Source: Oscillospiraceae bacterium
GTDB taxonomy: Bacteria > Bacillota > Clostridia > Oscillospirales > Oscillospiraceae
Assembly: GCA_020025345.1 (NCBI GenBank)
Contig: JAHHSH010000007.1
Coordinates: 1-40,048 of the forward strand
Reading direction: 5' to 3'
Length of the DNA stretch: 40,048 nt
The position numbers were made by a program, and so were the translations under genes. Under the pieces are notes generated by a model. The model saw nothing but the letters and a program-made list of their open reading frames with translations. It was not told the DNA's origin and did no database searches. This document shows positions 8,347 to 15,224 of the stretch, one piece after another. The stretch's first letter is position 1. Each line of letters starts with the position of its first letter.

Positions 8347-8766
8347 TTAGCGGCGCATCTGCGCATTGATGCGCCGAATATTTCGCCGGATGGCAAGATA
8401 GATAAAGCACCAGATAATGCCATATCCCGCCAGAAAAGCAGCCGTAAAGATCAGCAGCGGCCCCGCCTCCCACTTGAGCCAGCCGTTGACAAGATAGATG
8501 AGGATATAGTCGAGGTAGAGCACCAGCGCATGGAGGAAGGCAGCCCACAACAAGGGCAGCTTTTCGATGCGGTAGACCACACTGACGCCACCTGCGATAA
8601 AGGCCAGGATCAAACTTGTGAGCACGCCCAGCACCACCTCATGCACGCTCAGCGTATTGATGACGCCCAGTGCGCCTAAGATGCCATAGATGATCGCCAT
8701 GATCAGCGGCCCGCCGCCGCAGACCGTCAGACCGATTTTGCAAAAATCCTTCAGATACTGTTTCAT
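8347..8766 (-). CDS. DUF3021 family membrane protein, partner of the LytTR regulator
   Basis: A 139-residue protein with four predicted hydrophobic helices (roughly residues 15-35, 43-65, 72-92 and 101-121) and a basic C-terminus (RRNIRRINAQMRR). These features and its position match DUF3021. Its start overlaps the stop of the upstream LytTR gene as ATGA, so translation is coupled. In streptococcal LytTR regulatory systems such as HdrRM and BrsRM, the small membrane protein holds its LytTR partner inactive. By analogy this is probably the membrane inhibitor of the adjacent regulator (inference). What signal it senses is unknown. The ATG at 8766 is chosen because of the coupled overlap and an AGGAGG about 11 bases upstream. 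Confidence 0.85.
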   Translation of the reverse strand: MKQYLKDFCKIGLTVCGGGPLIMAIIYGILGALGVINTLSVHEVVLGVLTSLILAFIAGGVSVVYRIEKLPLLWAAFLHALVLYLDYILIYLVNGWLKWEAGPLLIFTAAFLAGYGIIWCFIYLAIRRNIRRINAQMRR

Positions 8767-9206
8767 TTTCCTGTAAGCCTCCTTTTTAATTCTGCAAAGC
8801 AGCGGCGCGATACATAGTCCCGATACCCGCACTTGAAAACGGCATCCACAGCGCCGTTGAAAGATGCCGACAGCCGATCCAGCCGATCCTGATTAGCCAG
8901 CGAGGATTTGTTGATACGGACGAAGTTGGCGGGCAGCAGTTCCTCCAATTCGTAGAGTCGATAGTGCAGGAGATATTTTTCGCCCCGGCTGTCGATGGCA
9001 TAGGTTTTACCGCCCAGCAGCGTGATGCACTCGATTTGGGCAAAGGGGAGCATTTTCATGTCGTCCTCTGTGTACCCTGTCACGCGATCCCCACCTGTGT
9101 AGTGGAGCACCATATTCTCTATTTTTGCCGTAAAGTCGGATTCCCGGTGGACGGTGGCCACCACGGACTCCTCTGTGGTCTTGTCAATGACTAATCTGAA
9201 TTTCAC
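8763..9206 (-). CDS. LytTR-family DNA-binding regulator without receiver domain
   Basis: A 147-residue regulator. The C-terminal ~100 residues form a LytTR DNA-binding domain (ECITLLGGKTYAID, then LYELEELLPANFVRINKSSL, then the end FKCGYRDYVSRRC). The N-terminal ~45 residues carry no receiver motif, so it is not a two-component regulator. The GTG at 9206 is preceded by AGGAGGG at seven bases; the longer upstream frame lacks a ribosome site. The gene is coupled by a four-base overlap to the DUF3021 gene, the layout of a LytTR regulatory system in which a membrane protein restrains the regulator. Two direct repeats upstream of its -10 suggest self-activation. Targets elsewhere cannot be seen. 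Confidence 0.9.
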   Translation of the reverse strand: MKFRLVIDKTTEESVVATVHRESDFTAKIENMVLHYTGGDRVTGYTEDDMKMLPFAQIECITLLGGKTYAIDSRGEKYLLHYRLYELEELLPANFVRINKSSLANQDRLDRLSASFNGAVDAVFKCGYRDYVSRRCFAELKRRLTGK

Positions 9207-9232
9207 GACGCATCCCTCCTCTTCATGCCCTG

Positions 9233-9292
9233 AGTATAGCATACATTTTTTCGCTGTGTGGGAATTTACGCCCAACGGCTGTTTTTTTACGC
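9233..9292 (-). promoter_or_regulatory. Candidate LytTR promoter with two phased direct repeats
   Basis: On the minus strand a -10 TATACT (9238-9233) lies about 27 bases before the GTG start. The -35 position (CCACAC) is poor, as expected of an activated promoter. Two copies of GCGTAAA (9292-9286 and 9271-9265) start 21 bases apart, two helical turns, just upstream of the -35. This is the usual place and spacing for a LytTR dimer. Confidence 0.4.
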
Positions 9293-9318
9293 TGTTCGGT
9301 CATTCTTTCTTTTATAGC

Positions 9319-9366
9319 AAAAAGAAGAACGGCAGCTTACCTCTCGGTAAACTGCCGTTCTTCTTT
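9319..9366 (-). terminator. Terminator of tRNA-Thr
   Basis: A 15-bp stem (9321-9335 with 9352-9366) continues after one mismatch with TTACC/GGTAA and is followed by a T-run on the minus strand. The stem starts within the encoded CCA end of the tRNA, so termination follows the tRNA directly. Confidence 0.85.
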
Positions 9367-9441
9367 GGAGCTGGTAGCCGGATTCGAACCGGCGACCTTC
9401 TCATTACGAGTGAGATGCTCTACCAGCTGAGCCATACCAGC
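9366..9441 (-). tRNA. tRNA-Thr, anticodon CGT
   Basis: The 76 bases fold as a full cloverleaf on the minus strand. The acceptor is GCTGGTA/TACCAGC with discriminator T and an encoded CCA. The D arm is GCTC...GAGC, the anticodon stem TCTCA/TGAGA holds loop CTCGTAA, and the T arm is GCCGG-TTCGAAT-CCGGC. Anticodon CGT reads ACG threonine codons. It stands alone with its own promoter and terminator. Confidence 0.97.
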
Positions 9442-9468
9442 ACACAGGTACATAATACCACGAGGTGC

Positions 9469-9497
9469 ATTTTACCACCTTCTATGGACTTTGTCAA
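9469..9497 (-). promoter_or_regulatory. Promoter of tRNA-Thr
   Basis: TTGACA (9497-9492), a 17-base spacer and TAAAAT (9474-9469) lie on the minus strand, about 28 bases upstream of the mature tRNA 5' end. This is a near-consensus primary-sigma promoter. Confidence 0.78.
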
Positions 9498-9762
9498 TTC
9501 AAAGTTACGCATTTCTTTTTTATCTCCCTTTTTCCCCGAAATAATACATAACGTAATCGCAACCAACATTTCTCGAGGAAAATGGTCTGTCAACCCCCTT
9601 CACCTCCCCATCCCGTCTTCTTATCTGTCATTTTGCCCATATAGAAAACTTGCGTTCTTCCCTAAATCTCCCCTGTTTTCCCCATATTCCCCCTTCTTTT
9701 CGTTGCTATTAAAAGCGCTAATGTATTTACATAATTATCTTCTTCATAAATACTACAAACAG

Positions 9763-9882
9763 TTATGCACATTATCCACATAGTTTCCCACATCGATCAA
9801 ACTCTTTATTTACAATGCTTATAGCGATTTATACACATTATTCACAATGCCGCAAACGAGTTATGCACCTTTTTTATCCCCC
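9763..9882 (+). other. DnaA-box array (origin-like)
   Basis: Four perfect matches to the DnaA box TTATNCACA all point the same way: TTATGCACA (9763-9771) abutting TTATCCACA (9772-9780), and TTATACACA (9829-9837) abutting TTATTCACA (9838-9846). The two pairs start 66 bases apart. A fifth box, TTATGCACC (9861-9869), has one mismatch. Weaker ones are TTTCCCACA (9784-9792) and TTATCCCCC (9874-9882). A C-rich cluster (9878-9884) follows, and the complementary strand then reads 3'-GAA AAT GAA-5' (9884-9892), like DnaA-trios. An AT-rich stretch comes next. The boxes are seen directly; the origin or titration role is inferred. Confidence 0.72.
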
Positions 9883-9965
9883 GCTTTTACTTTACATAAT
9901 ATCGCAATTCGCCTTTTAAAATCGAACAAAGTTTTTGTTGTCTTTGTTTTTGACTATAAACAGCT

Positions 9966-10010
9966 AAAAAGAAAGACACAGCAGGAATTATGTCCCACTG
10001 TGTCTTTTTT
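9966..10010. terminator. Terminator after tsaD
   Basis: AAAGACACAG (9972-9981) pairs with CTGTGTCTTT (9998-10007), with a 16-base loop that may pair further (GGA/TCC). T-runs follow on both strands. On the minus strand it ends the polA-EamA-rimI-tsaD operon. Confidence 0.75.
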
Positions 10011-10031
10011 CTTTTCGGCCTTCTATTTACT

Positions 10032-11048
10032 TTACGTCTCCTGCTCGCTCAGCTCCATGGTCGCGTAGGCGTTCAGATCCAGCGTGGCTCGCTTGCCCGC
10101 CAAATACTCATAGTAACCCTGTGCGCCGATCATCGCTCCGTTATCGCCGCAGAGCTTCAGCGGCGGCAGATAGAGGGTGATTCCCGCCTTGCGGCAAGCC
10201 TCCTCCAAATCGCCGCGGATGATGGAGTTCGCCGCCACACCGCCGGCTGCTACCATCACCTTCCGCCCTGTCTTCTGCGCCGCCAGCATGGCCCGGGGCA
10301 CCAGCTCATCGCTGACAGCTCTGGTAAAGTCCCGCGCCAGCGCCGCTGCATCCAGGGCCTCCCCCTTCTGTTCGGCGTTGTGTGCCAAATTCACCACCGC
10401 CGTCTTCAATCCGGAGAAACTCATATCCAGCTCCGCCCCCTCCACATGGGCGCGGGGCAGCGTATATTTTCCGCCCTGAGACTGCTGGGCCAGCAAATCC
10501 ATAGGCTTGCCGCCGGGATAGGGCAGCCCCAGCACACGGGCCGCCTTGTCAAAGCACTCACCCGCCGCATCGTCCCGGGTCGCGCCCAGGATCTCCATAT
10601 CGGTGTAATCCTTTACATCCACAATCAGCGTGTTGCCGCCGGAGATAGCCAGTGCCAGGAAGGGGGGCTTCAACTCCGGGAAAGCCAGATAGTTGGCAGC
10701 GATATGGCCGCGGATATGGTGCACCGGCACCAGCGGCACACCCAGGGCATACGCCACAGACTTAGCGAAGCTGACACCCACCAGCACCGCACCGATCAGA
10801 CCGGGTGCATAGGTTACTGCCACCGCATCAATGTCCTTTTTCGTAAGGCCGGCATCCGCCAGCGCTTGGTCGGTGAGGCCTGCAATAGCCTCCACATGCT
10901 TGCGCGAGGCGATCTCCGGCACCACGCCGCCGTAGAGGGCGTGCATATCTGCCTGCGATAAAATGGCGTCGGACAACACCGTCCGTCCATCCCGTACCAC
11001 AGAAACCGCCGTCTCGTCGCAGGAGGACTCAAATGCTAAAATATTCAT
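10032..11048 (-). CDS. tsaD: tRNA N6-adenosine threonylcarbamoyltransferase TsaD
   Basis: TsaD is the catalytic subunit that transfers the threonylcarbamoyl group to A37 of ANN-reading tRNAs (t6A), working with TsaB and TsaE. The 338-residue length is normal for the Kae1/YgjD family. Seen: N-terminal LAFESSCDET, the metal-binding HHIRGH (His111 and His115), the glycine motif AISGGNT, and the C-terminal CGDNGAMIG motif. The RBS is GAGGAGG. The start overlaps the rimI stop (ATGA). rimI next to tsaD is common, but neither tsaB nor tsaE is in this window. It is the last gene of the polA operon, with a terminator directly after. Confidence 0.97.
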   Translation of the reverse strand: MNILAFESSCDETAVSVVRDGRTVLSDAILSQADMHALYGGVVPEIASRKHVEAIAGLTDQALADAGLTKKDIDAVAVTYAPGLIGAVLVGVSFAKSVAYALGVPLVPVHHIRGHIAANYLAFPELKPPFLALAISGGNTLIVDVKDYTDMEILGATRDDAAGECFDKAARVLGLPYPGGKPMDLLAQQSQGGKYTLPRAHVEGAELDMSFSGLKTAVVNLAHNAEQKGEALDAAALARDFTRAVSDELVPRAMLAAQKTGRKVMVAAGGVAANSIIRGDLEEACRKAGITLYLPPLKLCGDNGAMIGAQGYYEYLAGKRATLDLNAYATMELSEQET

Positions 11049-11518
11049 GCTTCTTCCTCCTCAAAATACCGTGTCAGAATCAAAGCATCCTCCTTGGGGA
11101 GGTCATAATAGTTCTTTCTGCGTCCCACCTCTTCAAAGCCGAAACTCTGATAAAGCGCGATAGCCGCCGTATTGGTGAGCCGTACCTCCAGCGTCAGAAA
11201 GGCCAGATGGTTGCCCTTTGCAAAGTTCATAAATACCTCGATGATCTGCGCCGCCACGCCGCCGCGCCGTGCCTCCGGGAACACCGCCACGTTGGTGATA
11301 TAGCCCTCGTCTGCCATCACCAAAAGTCCTGCGTAGCCCAGCACCTCACCGGTCATGGCATCCTCTGCCACCAGAAAAGCGGCACAGGCGTTCTCCAGCT
11401 CTTCGGCCAACATACGCCGGGACCAGGGCCGGGAAAAGCAGATCTTCTCCAGACGCTCCAGCGCATCCAGATGATCCTCTGTCATAGGTACGATTCGAAT
11501 ATGTCTCTTCTGTTCCAT
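11045..11518 (-). CDS. rimI: Ribosomal-protein/N-terminal alanine acetyltransferase RimI-type (GNAT)
   Basis: A 157-residue GNAT acetyltransferase that moves acetyl from acetyl-CoA to a protein N-terminus, in the classic case ribosomal protein S18. The acetyl-CoA loop RRGGVA and the later LEVRLTNTAAIALYQSFGF segment are the RimI signature. The AAGGAGA ribosome site overlaps the stop of the upstream EamA gene nine bases away. The stop overlaps the tsaD start as ATGA. Its position before tsaD supports the RimI call over other GNAT enzymes, though the true substrate cannot be read from sequence. Confidence 0.93.
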   Translation of the reverse strand: MEQKRHIRIVPMTEDHLDALERLEKICFSRPWSRRMLAEELENACAAFLVAEDAMTGEVLGYAGLLVMADEGYITNVAVFPEARRGGVAAQIIEVFMNFAKGNHLAFLTLEVRLTNTAAIALYQSFGFEEVGRRKNYYDLPKEDALILTRYFEEEEA

Positions 11519-11527
11519 ACTGTCTCC

Positions 11528-12385
11528 TTATGCCTCCGTATCCGAGGAACTGTACAGGGCGATACCGCCGATGATCACAGCGCCGCCCACCAGCTCCATC
11601 ACGCCCGGGGTCTCGTGGAAAAGGGTCAGCCCCCAGATGGTGGCAAAGATTGGCTCTGCCAGCTTCAATGTAGCAATAAAGGGGGGCGAGAGGTATTTCA
11701 GACCCCAGCTGAAGATGTTGTGGCCCAACAGTGTGCAGAATACCGCCATCGCCAGCGCCGTCAGATAGTTGACCGGCTCATAGCCAAAGACCGGCGTACC
11801 GCTCACCAGCGCGATAACCAGCACTGTCACCGCCGCCATGGCATAGACCATCGTGGTATAGACCATGGTGGAGAGGTGCCGTAGGCACACGGTACCGATC
11901 ATAGTGTAGACAGCAATGCAGAAAGCACCTGCCAGGGCCATCATATCGCCGGAGAGCATCTCCTGCCCGCCGGACGAGCCGGTGGTGGCCACGATGACAC
12001 TGCCGCCGAAAGCCAGAAGAACCGCGATCATGCCGCGCTTCGTCAGCTTCTTGCGCAGCACGAGCACGCTGCCCAGTGCCACAAAGAGCGCCTCCGTATT
12101 CACCAGCACCACAGCAGAGGACATGGAGGTCATCCGCAAAGACTGGAAATAGGTGGCAAAGTGCAATCCCAAAAAGACACCGCTGCACAGACAGGGCCAG
12201 ATCTTGTGCCATGTCAGCTGCCGCACCTCGTCCCTGTGCCGTACCAGCACCACCGGCAACAACATCAGTGTTGCAATGCACATCCGGTAGAACACCAGGA
12301 TCAGCGACGGTGCCGTCGACCAGCGTACCAGTACGGCCGACAGCGACGCCGCCGCCACGCCGAATAATACGATCAAACTTTTCAT
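11528..12385 (-). CDS. EamA/DMT-superfamily transporter
   Basis: A 285-residue integral membrane protein built from two EamA repeats with about ten hydrophobic helices, the usual form of drug/metabolite exporters of the DMT superfamily. Seen: an N-terminal WSTAPSLILVFYRM segment and the C-terminal LKLAEPIFATIWG hallmark of EamA domains. The ATG at 12385 is chosen because it overlaps the polA stop as ATGA and has GGAGG seven bases upstream; the longer frame inside polA has no ribosome site. The substrate is unknown. Its place between polA and rimI-tsaD gives no functional hint and may reflect a shared promoter only. Confidence 0.9.
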   Translation of the reverse strand: MKSLIVLFGVAAASLSAVLVRWSTAPSLILVFYRMCIATLMLLPVVLVRHRDEVRQLTWHKIWPCLCSGVFLGLHFATYFQSLRMTSMSSAVVLVNTEALFVALGSVLVLRKKLTKRGMIAVLLAFGGSVIVATTGSSGGQEMLSGDMMALAGAFCIAVYTMIGTVCLRHLSTMVYTTMVYAMAAVTVLVIALVSGTPVFGYEPVNYLTALAMAVFCTLLGHNIFSWGLKYLSPPFIATLKLAEPIFATIWGLTLFHETPGVMELVGGAVIIGGIALYSSSDTEA

Positions 12386-15027
12386 CCTTTTGCCTCCAAC
12401 CAATTATTACCGCTGTGAGCCTCTGCGCTCAGCGGTATCGACAGGGATACCACCTGTTCCATCTCGCGCTCCAGCAGTTCTTCCACCTGCTGCCGCTCCG
12501 ACTCGGGACACTCCACGATCAGTTCATCGTGGACCTGCATAATGAGCCGGGCCCGCAGTCCTGCCTTTTGCAGCTTCTGATCCACTCGCACCATCGCCAG
12601 CTTCATAATATCCGCCGCCGTCCCCTGAATGGGCATATTCAGCGCCACACGCTGGCCAAAGGAACGGAGATTGAAATTGGAACTCTTCAGCTCCGGCAGA
12701 TCGCGCCGCCGGTGCATCAAGGTTTCCACATAGGTCTGCTCCTCCGCCTTTTTGACGATGTTGTCCATATACGCCTTCACGCCCTGATAGGTGGCAAAGT
12801 AGCGTTCGATATAGTCCTTGGCCTCCGCCACCGTAACGCCGATATCCTGCGAGAGGGAGAAGGCGGAAATACCGTAGACAATACCGAAGTTCACCGCCTT
12901 GGCGCTGGAGCGCATCTGGGGCGTCACATCCTTTTCCGGCACATGGAACACCTTGGCTGCTGTCACCGTATGGAAGTCGGCACCGGTGCGGAAGGCCTCC
13001 TGCATCAGCTCGTCCCCGGCCATATGCGCCAGCAAGCGCAGCTCGATCTGGGAGTAGTCAGCGTCCACCAGCACCCAGCCCGGTTCCGCCACGAACATCC
13101 GCCGCATCTGGCTGCCCAACGGGGTGCGCGTGGGAATGTTCTGGAGATTGGGCTCCGTAGAGCTGAGGCGCCCCGTCGCCGTCACCGTCATCTGGAAATT
13201 GGTGCGTATCCGTCCATCCGGGTCGATGACCTTCAAAAGGCCGTCAGCGTAGGTGGATTTCAGCTTGGAGAGCTGCCGATACTGGAGCACGTCCTCCACG
13301 ATGGGGCTTTGCCATCTGAGCTTTTCCAGCACATCGGCATTGGTAGACCATCCGGTCTTTGTCTTTTTCCCGTGGGGCAGCTGGAGGTCATCAAAGAGCA
13401 CCTTGCCCAGCTGCTTGGGCGAATTGATATTAAAGGTACTGCCGGCCTCGGTATAGATCCGCGTCTCCAGTTCCTTCAGCTGTCCGGCCAGCATCTCTCC
13501 GAAGGCCGCCAGCTCGCCGCTGTCCACCCGGAAGCCCGCCAGCTCCATCTTCGCCAGCACGCTGCAAAGGGGCATTTCCACCTCCGTGAAAAGCGGCCAC
13601 ATCTCCTTCTCCCGCAGCTTCTCCTCCGTTGTCTCCTGCAGCGCCGTAATGGCGGAGCAGTAGCTATAGAGAGATGCCTCAGCCGTGGCTGTATCGCCCA
13701 GGAGAGAGAACGCATCCGGCTCCAGATAGAGGGGCTTGGGCAGCTCCTCATTATAATAGGAGACAAACAGACGCTGCAGATCATAGCTGCCCGCCGTAGC
13801 GTCCAGCAGATAGGCAGCGATGGCCGTATCGTAGATGAACCCCTCCGCCGGAAGTCCGTTTTCCATAAGAAGGTGCATCAAGTCCTTCACATTGTGGGAA
13901 ACCTTGGCAATGTCGGCACTGAAAAGCGCTGTCAGCAGAGCGTTCCAATCGCCCTCGTACTTTTCAAAGGTCAGCTGCGCCATCAGCGAGCTGTCCTCGC
14001 CGGTGGCACACTCCACCGCCAGCACCCGGAGATCCGGCAGCGCCAGCACCGTCACAGATGTCGCCTTGCGCCAGAGCGCCAGCAGCTCCTCTGCCCGCTC
14101 CTTCGTGATGACTTCTTCTACCTCGGCGTGGAAATCCGGGGCCGCTTCTTCGCCGCCTGCGGGATGCAGACCGTATTTTTCAATGAGCTTGGAAAACTCC
14201 AGCTCCAGCAAAAGGTCGTAAAGCTCCGGCTTAAAGGGCTGGCGCAGGTTGTCCTCCGGCACAAATTCCATGGGCACATCGGTGATGATGGTAGCCATGA
14301 ACTTGGAGTGCAGGGCACTCTCCTTTCCCTCCGTCAGCTTGCGGATGGCGGCGGGCTTGGCCTCGATGTCGGGCAGCAGCTCGTAGATCTTGTCCACCGA
14401 GCGATAGCGCTGCACCAGCGCCGTGGCCGTCTTTTCTCCCACACCGGGAACGCCGGGGATATTGTCGGAAGTATCCCCCATCAGCGCCTTCAGGTCGATC
14501 ATGTGGATCGGTTCGAAGCCGTACTGCTCCTCAAACGCCGCCGGGGTCATATCCTTGGTGGTGGTCTGTCCCATACGGGTGGACACCAGCTTCACCGTTG
14601 TCTTGTCGGTGATGAGCTGCAAACTGTCCTTATCTCCGGTGACCACCACACACTGCCAGCCGGCAGCCTCACATCTGCGGGAAATCGTACCGATCAAGTC
14701 GTCGGCCTCGTAGCCCGCCAGTTCGTAGCGGGGGATATTCATGGCATCCAGCACCTTCTTCATCCACGGCAGCTGCATTGCCAGTTCCTCCGGCATTCCC
14801 TTGCGCTGCGCCTTATAGCTCTCATCCGCCAGATGGCGGAACGTAGGCTCCCGACGGTCAAAGGTAACGCACAGCGCATCGGGCTGCTCCTCATCCGTCA
14901 AGCGCTGCATGGTGGTAAGAAAGCCGTAAATGGCATGGGTAAAAAGCCCCTGGCGTGTGCTCAGAGGCCGAATTCCGTAATAGGCGCGGTTGAGGATACT
15001 GTTTCCGTCAAGCACCATCAATTTCAT
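12382..15027 (-). CDS. polA: DNA polymerase I
   Basis: PolA fills gaps and removes RNA primers in replication and repair. The 881 residues carry, in order: a 5'-3' flap nuclease (about 1-290; acidic clusters at GYEADD, GDKD and GDTSDNIPG), a 3'-5' exonuclease-like domain (about 300-480), and a family A polymerase (about 485-881). The polymerase has motif A VDADYSQIE (Asp655), motif B RSSAKAVNFGIVYG (706-719) and motif C QVHDE near the end. The exonuclease domain lacks the DxE pair expected near residue 330, where ALPDLRVLAVE stands, so proofreading is probably lost, as in Bacillus and Thermus enzymes. RBS GGGAGG. It is the first gene of a four-gene operon. Very long open frames on the opposite strand are shadows. 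Confidence 0.97.
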   Translation of the reverse strand: MKLMVLDGNSILNRAYYGIRPLSTRQGLFTHAIYGFLTTMQRLTDEEQPDALCVTFDRREPTFRHLADESYKAQRKGMPEELAMQLPWMKKVLDAMNIPRYELAGYEADDLIGTISRRCEAAGWQCVVVTGDKDSLQLITDKTTVKLVSTRMGQTTTKDMTPAAFEEQYGFEPIHMIDLKALMGDTSDNIPGVPGVGEKTATALVQRYRSVDKIYELLPDIEAKPAAIRKLTEGKESALHSKFMATIITDVPMEFVPEDNLRQPFKPELYDLLLELEFSKLIEKYGLHPAGGEEAAPDFHAEVEEVITKERAEELLALWRKATSVTVLALPDLRVLAVECATGEDSSLMAQLTFEKYEGDWNALLTALFSADIAKVSHNVKDLMHLLMENGLPAEGFIYDTAIAAYLLDATAGSYDLQRLFVSYYNEELPKPLYLEPDAFSLLGDTATAEASLYSYCSAITALQETTEEKLREKEMWPLFTEVEMPLCSVLAKMELAGFRVDSGELAAFGEMLAGQLKELETRIYTEAGSTFNINSPKQLGKVLFDDLQLPHGKKTKTGWSTNADVLEKLRWQSPIVEDVLQYRQLSKLKSTYADGLLKVIDPDGRIRTNFQMTVTATGRLSSTEPNLQNIPTRTPLGSQMRRMFVAEPGWVLVDADYSQIELRLLAHMAGDELMQEAFRTGADFHTVTAAKVFHVPEKDVTPQMRSSAKAVNFGIVYGISAFSLSQDIGVTVAEAKDYIERYFATYQGVKAYMDNIVKKAEEQTYVETLMHRRRDLPELKSSNFNLRSFGQRVALNMPIQGTAADIMKLAMVRVDQKLQKAGLRARLIMQVHDELIVECPESERQQVEELLEREMEQVVSLSIPLSAEAHSGNNWLEAKG

Positions 15028-15063
15028 GGGCGATTCCTCCCGTTTTTACACATAGATAGTTTT

Positions 15064-15092
15064 ATTATACGCTGTTTTCTTCCGCAACACAA
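15064..15092 (-). promoter_or_regulatory. Promoter of the polA operon
   Basis: On the minus strand TTGTGT (15092-15087), a 17-base spacer and consensus TATAAT (15069-15064) lie about 37 bases upstream of the polA ATG. Confidence 0.75.
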
Positions 15093-15124
15093 GAAAAGAA
15101 CAAAAATCCACCTGTCTTTCTTCT

Positions 15125-15176
15125 CTTGCCTTTAGCTCATCATTGCCTTGCCTTTAGCTCATCATTATGATAGAAT
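15125..15176 (+). promoter_or_regulatory. Candidate promoter with 20-base direct repeat before the AEC gene
   Basis: A 20-base sequence beginning CTTGCCTTTAGC occurs twice (15125-15144 and 15147-15166), a 22-base period. The second copy supplies a -35 TTGCCT (15149-15154) that lies 16 bases from TAGAAT (15171-15176). ATCAT-T-ATGAT (15161-15171) is a small palindrome at the end of copy two. The repeat may be a protein-binding site or a recent tandem duplication. Confidence 0.4.
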
Positions 15177-15224
15177 AAAATTTACGACTGTTTACGTCGA
15201 ATTCTCTAAAAAAGAGGTATATCC

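Larger units (their letters stand above)
9498..10031. other. Gene-free, strand-skewed AT-rich gap
   Basis: No credible gene lies here. From about 9505 to 9720 the plus strand is dominated by C and T: I count 58 C and 19 G over 9541-9720. From 9763 onward comes the DnaA-box array, listed separately. From about 9880 to 9970 the DNA is mostly A and T. The gap ends in the tsaD terminator. Such a combination is typical of a replication origin or a DnaA-titrating region. Confidence 0.6.

Noticed and set aside
12076..15135. A 1019-codon open frame on the plus strand opposite polA
   Set aside because: It lies antisense to a clear DNA polymerase I gene, has no ribosome site and no recognisable domain. 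Long antisense open frames are expected in GC-rich genes.
15125..15166. Two-copy repeat considered as a CRISPR remnant or attachment site
   Set aside because: The copies are separated by only two bases and there is no integrase or cas gene; promoter-related repeat or duplication is simpler.
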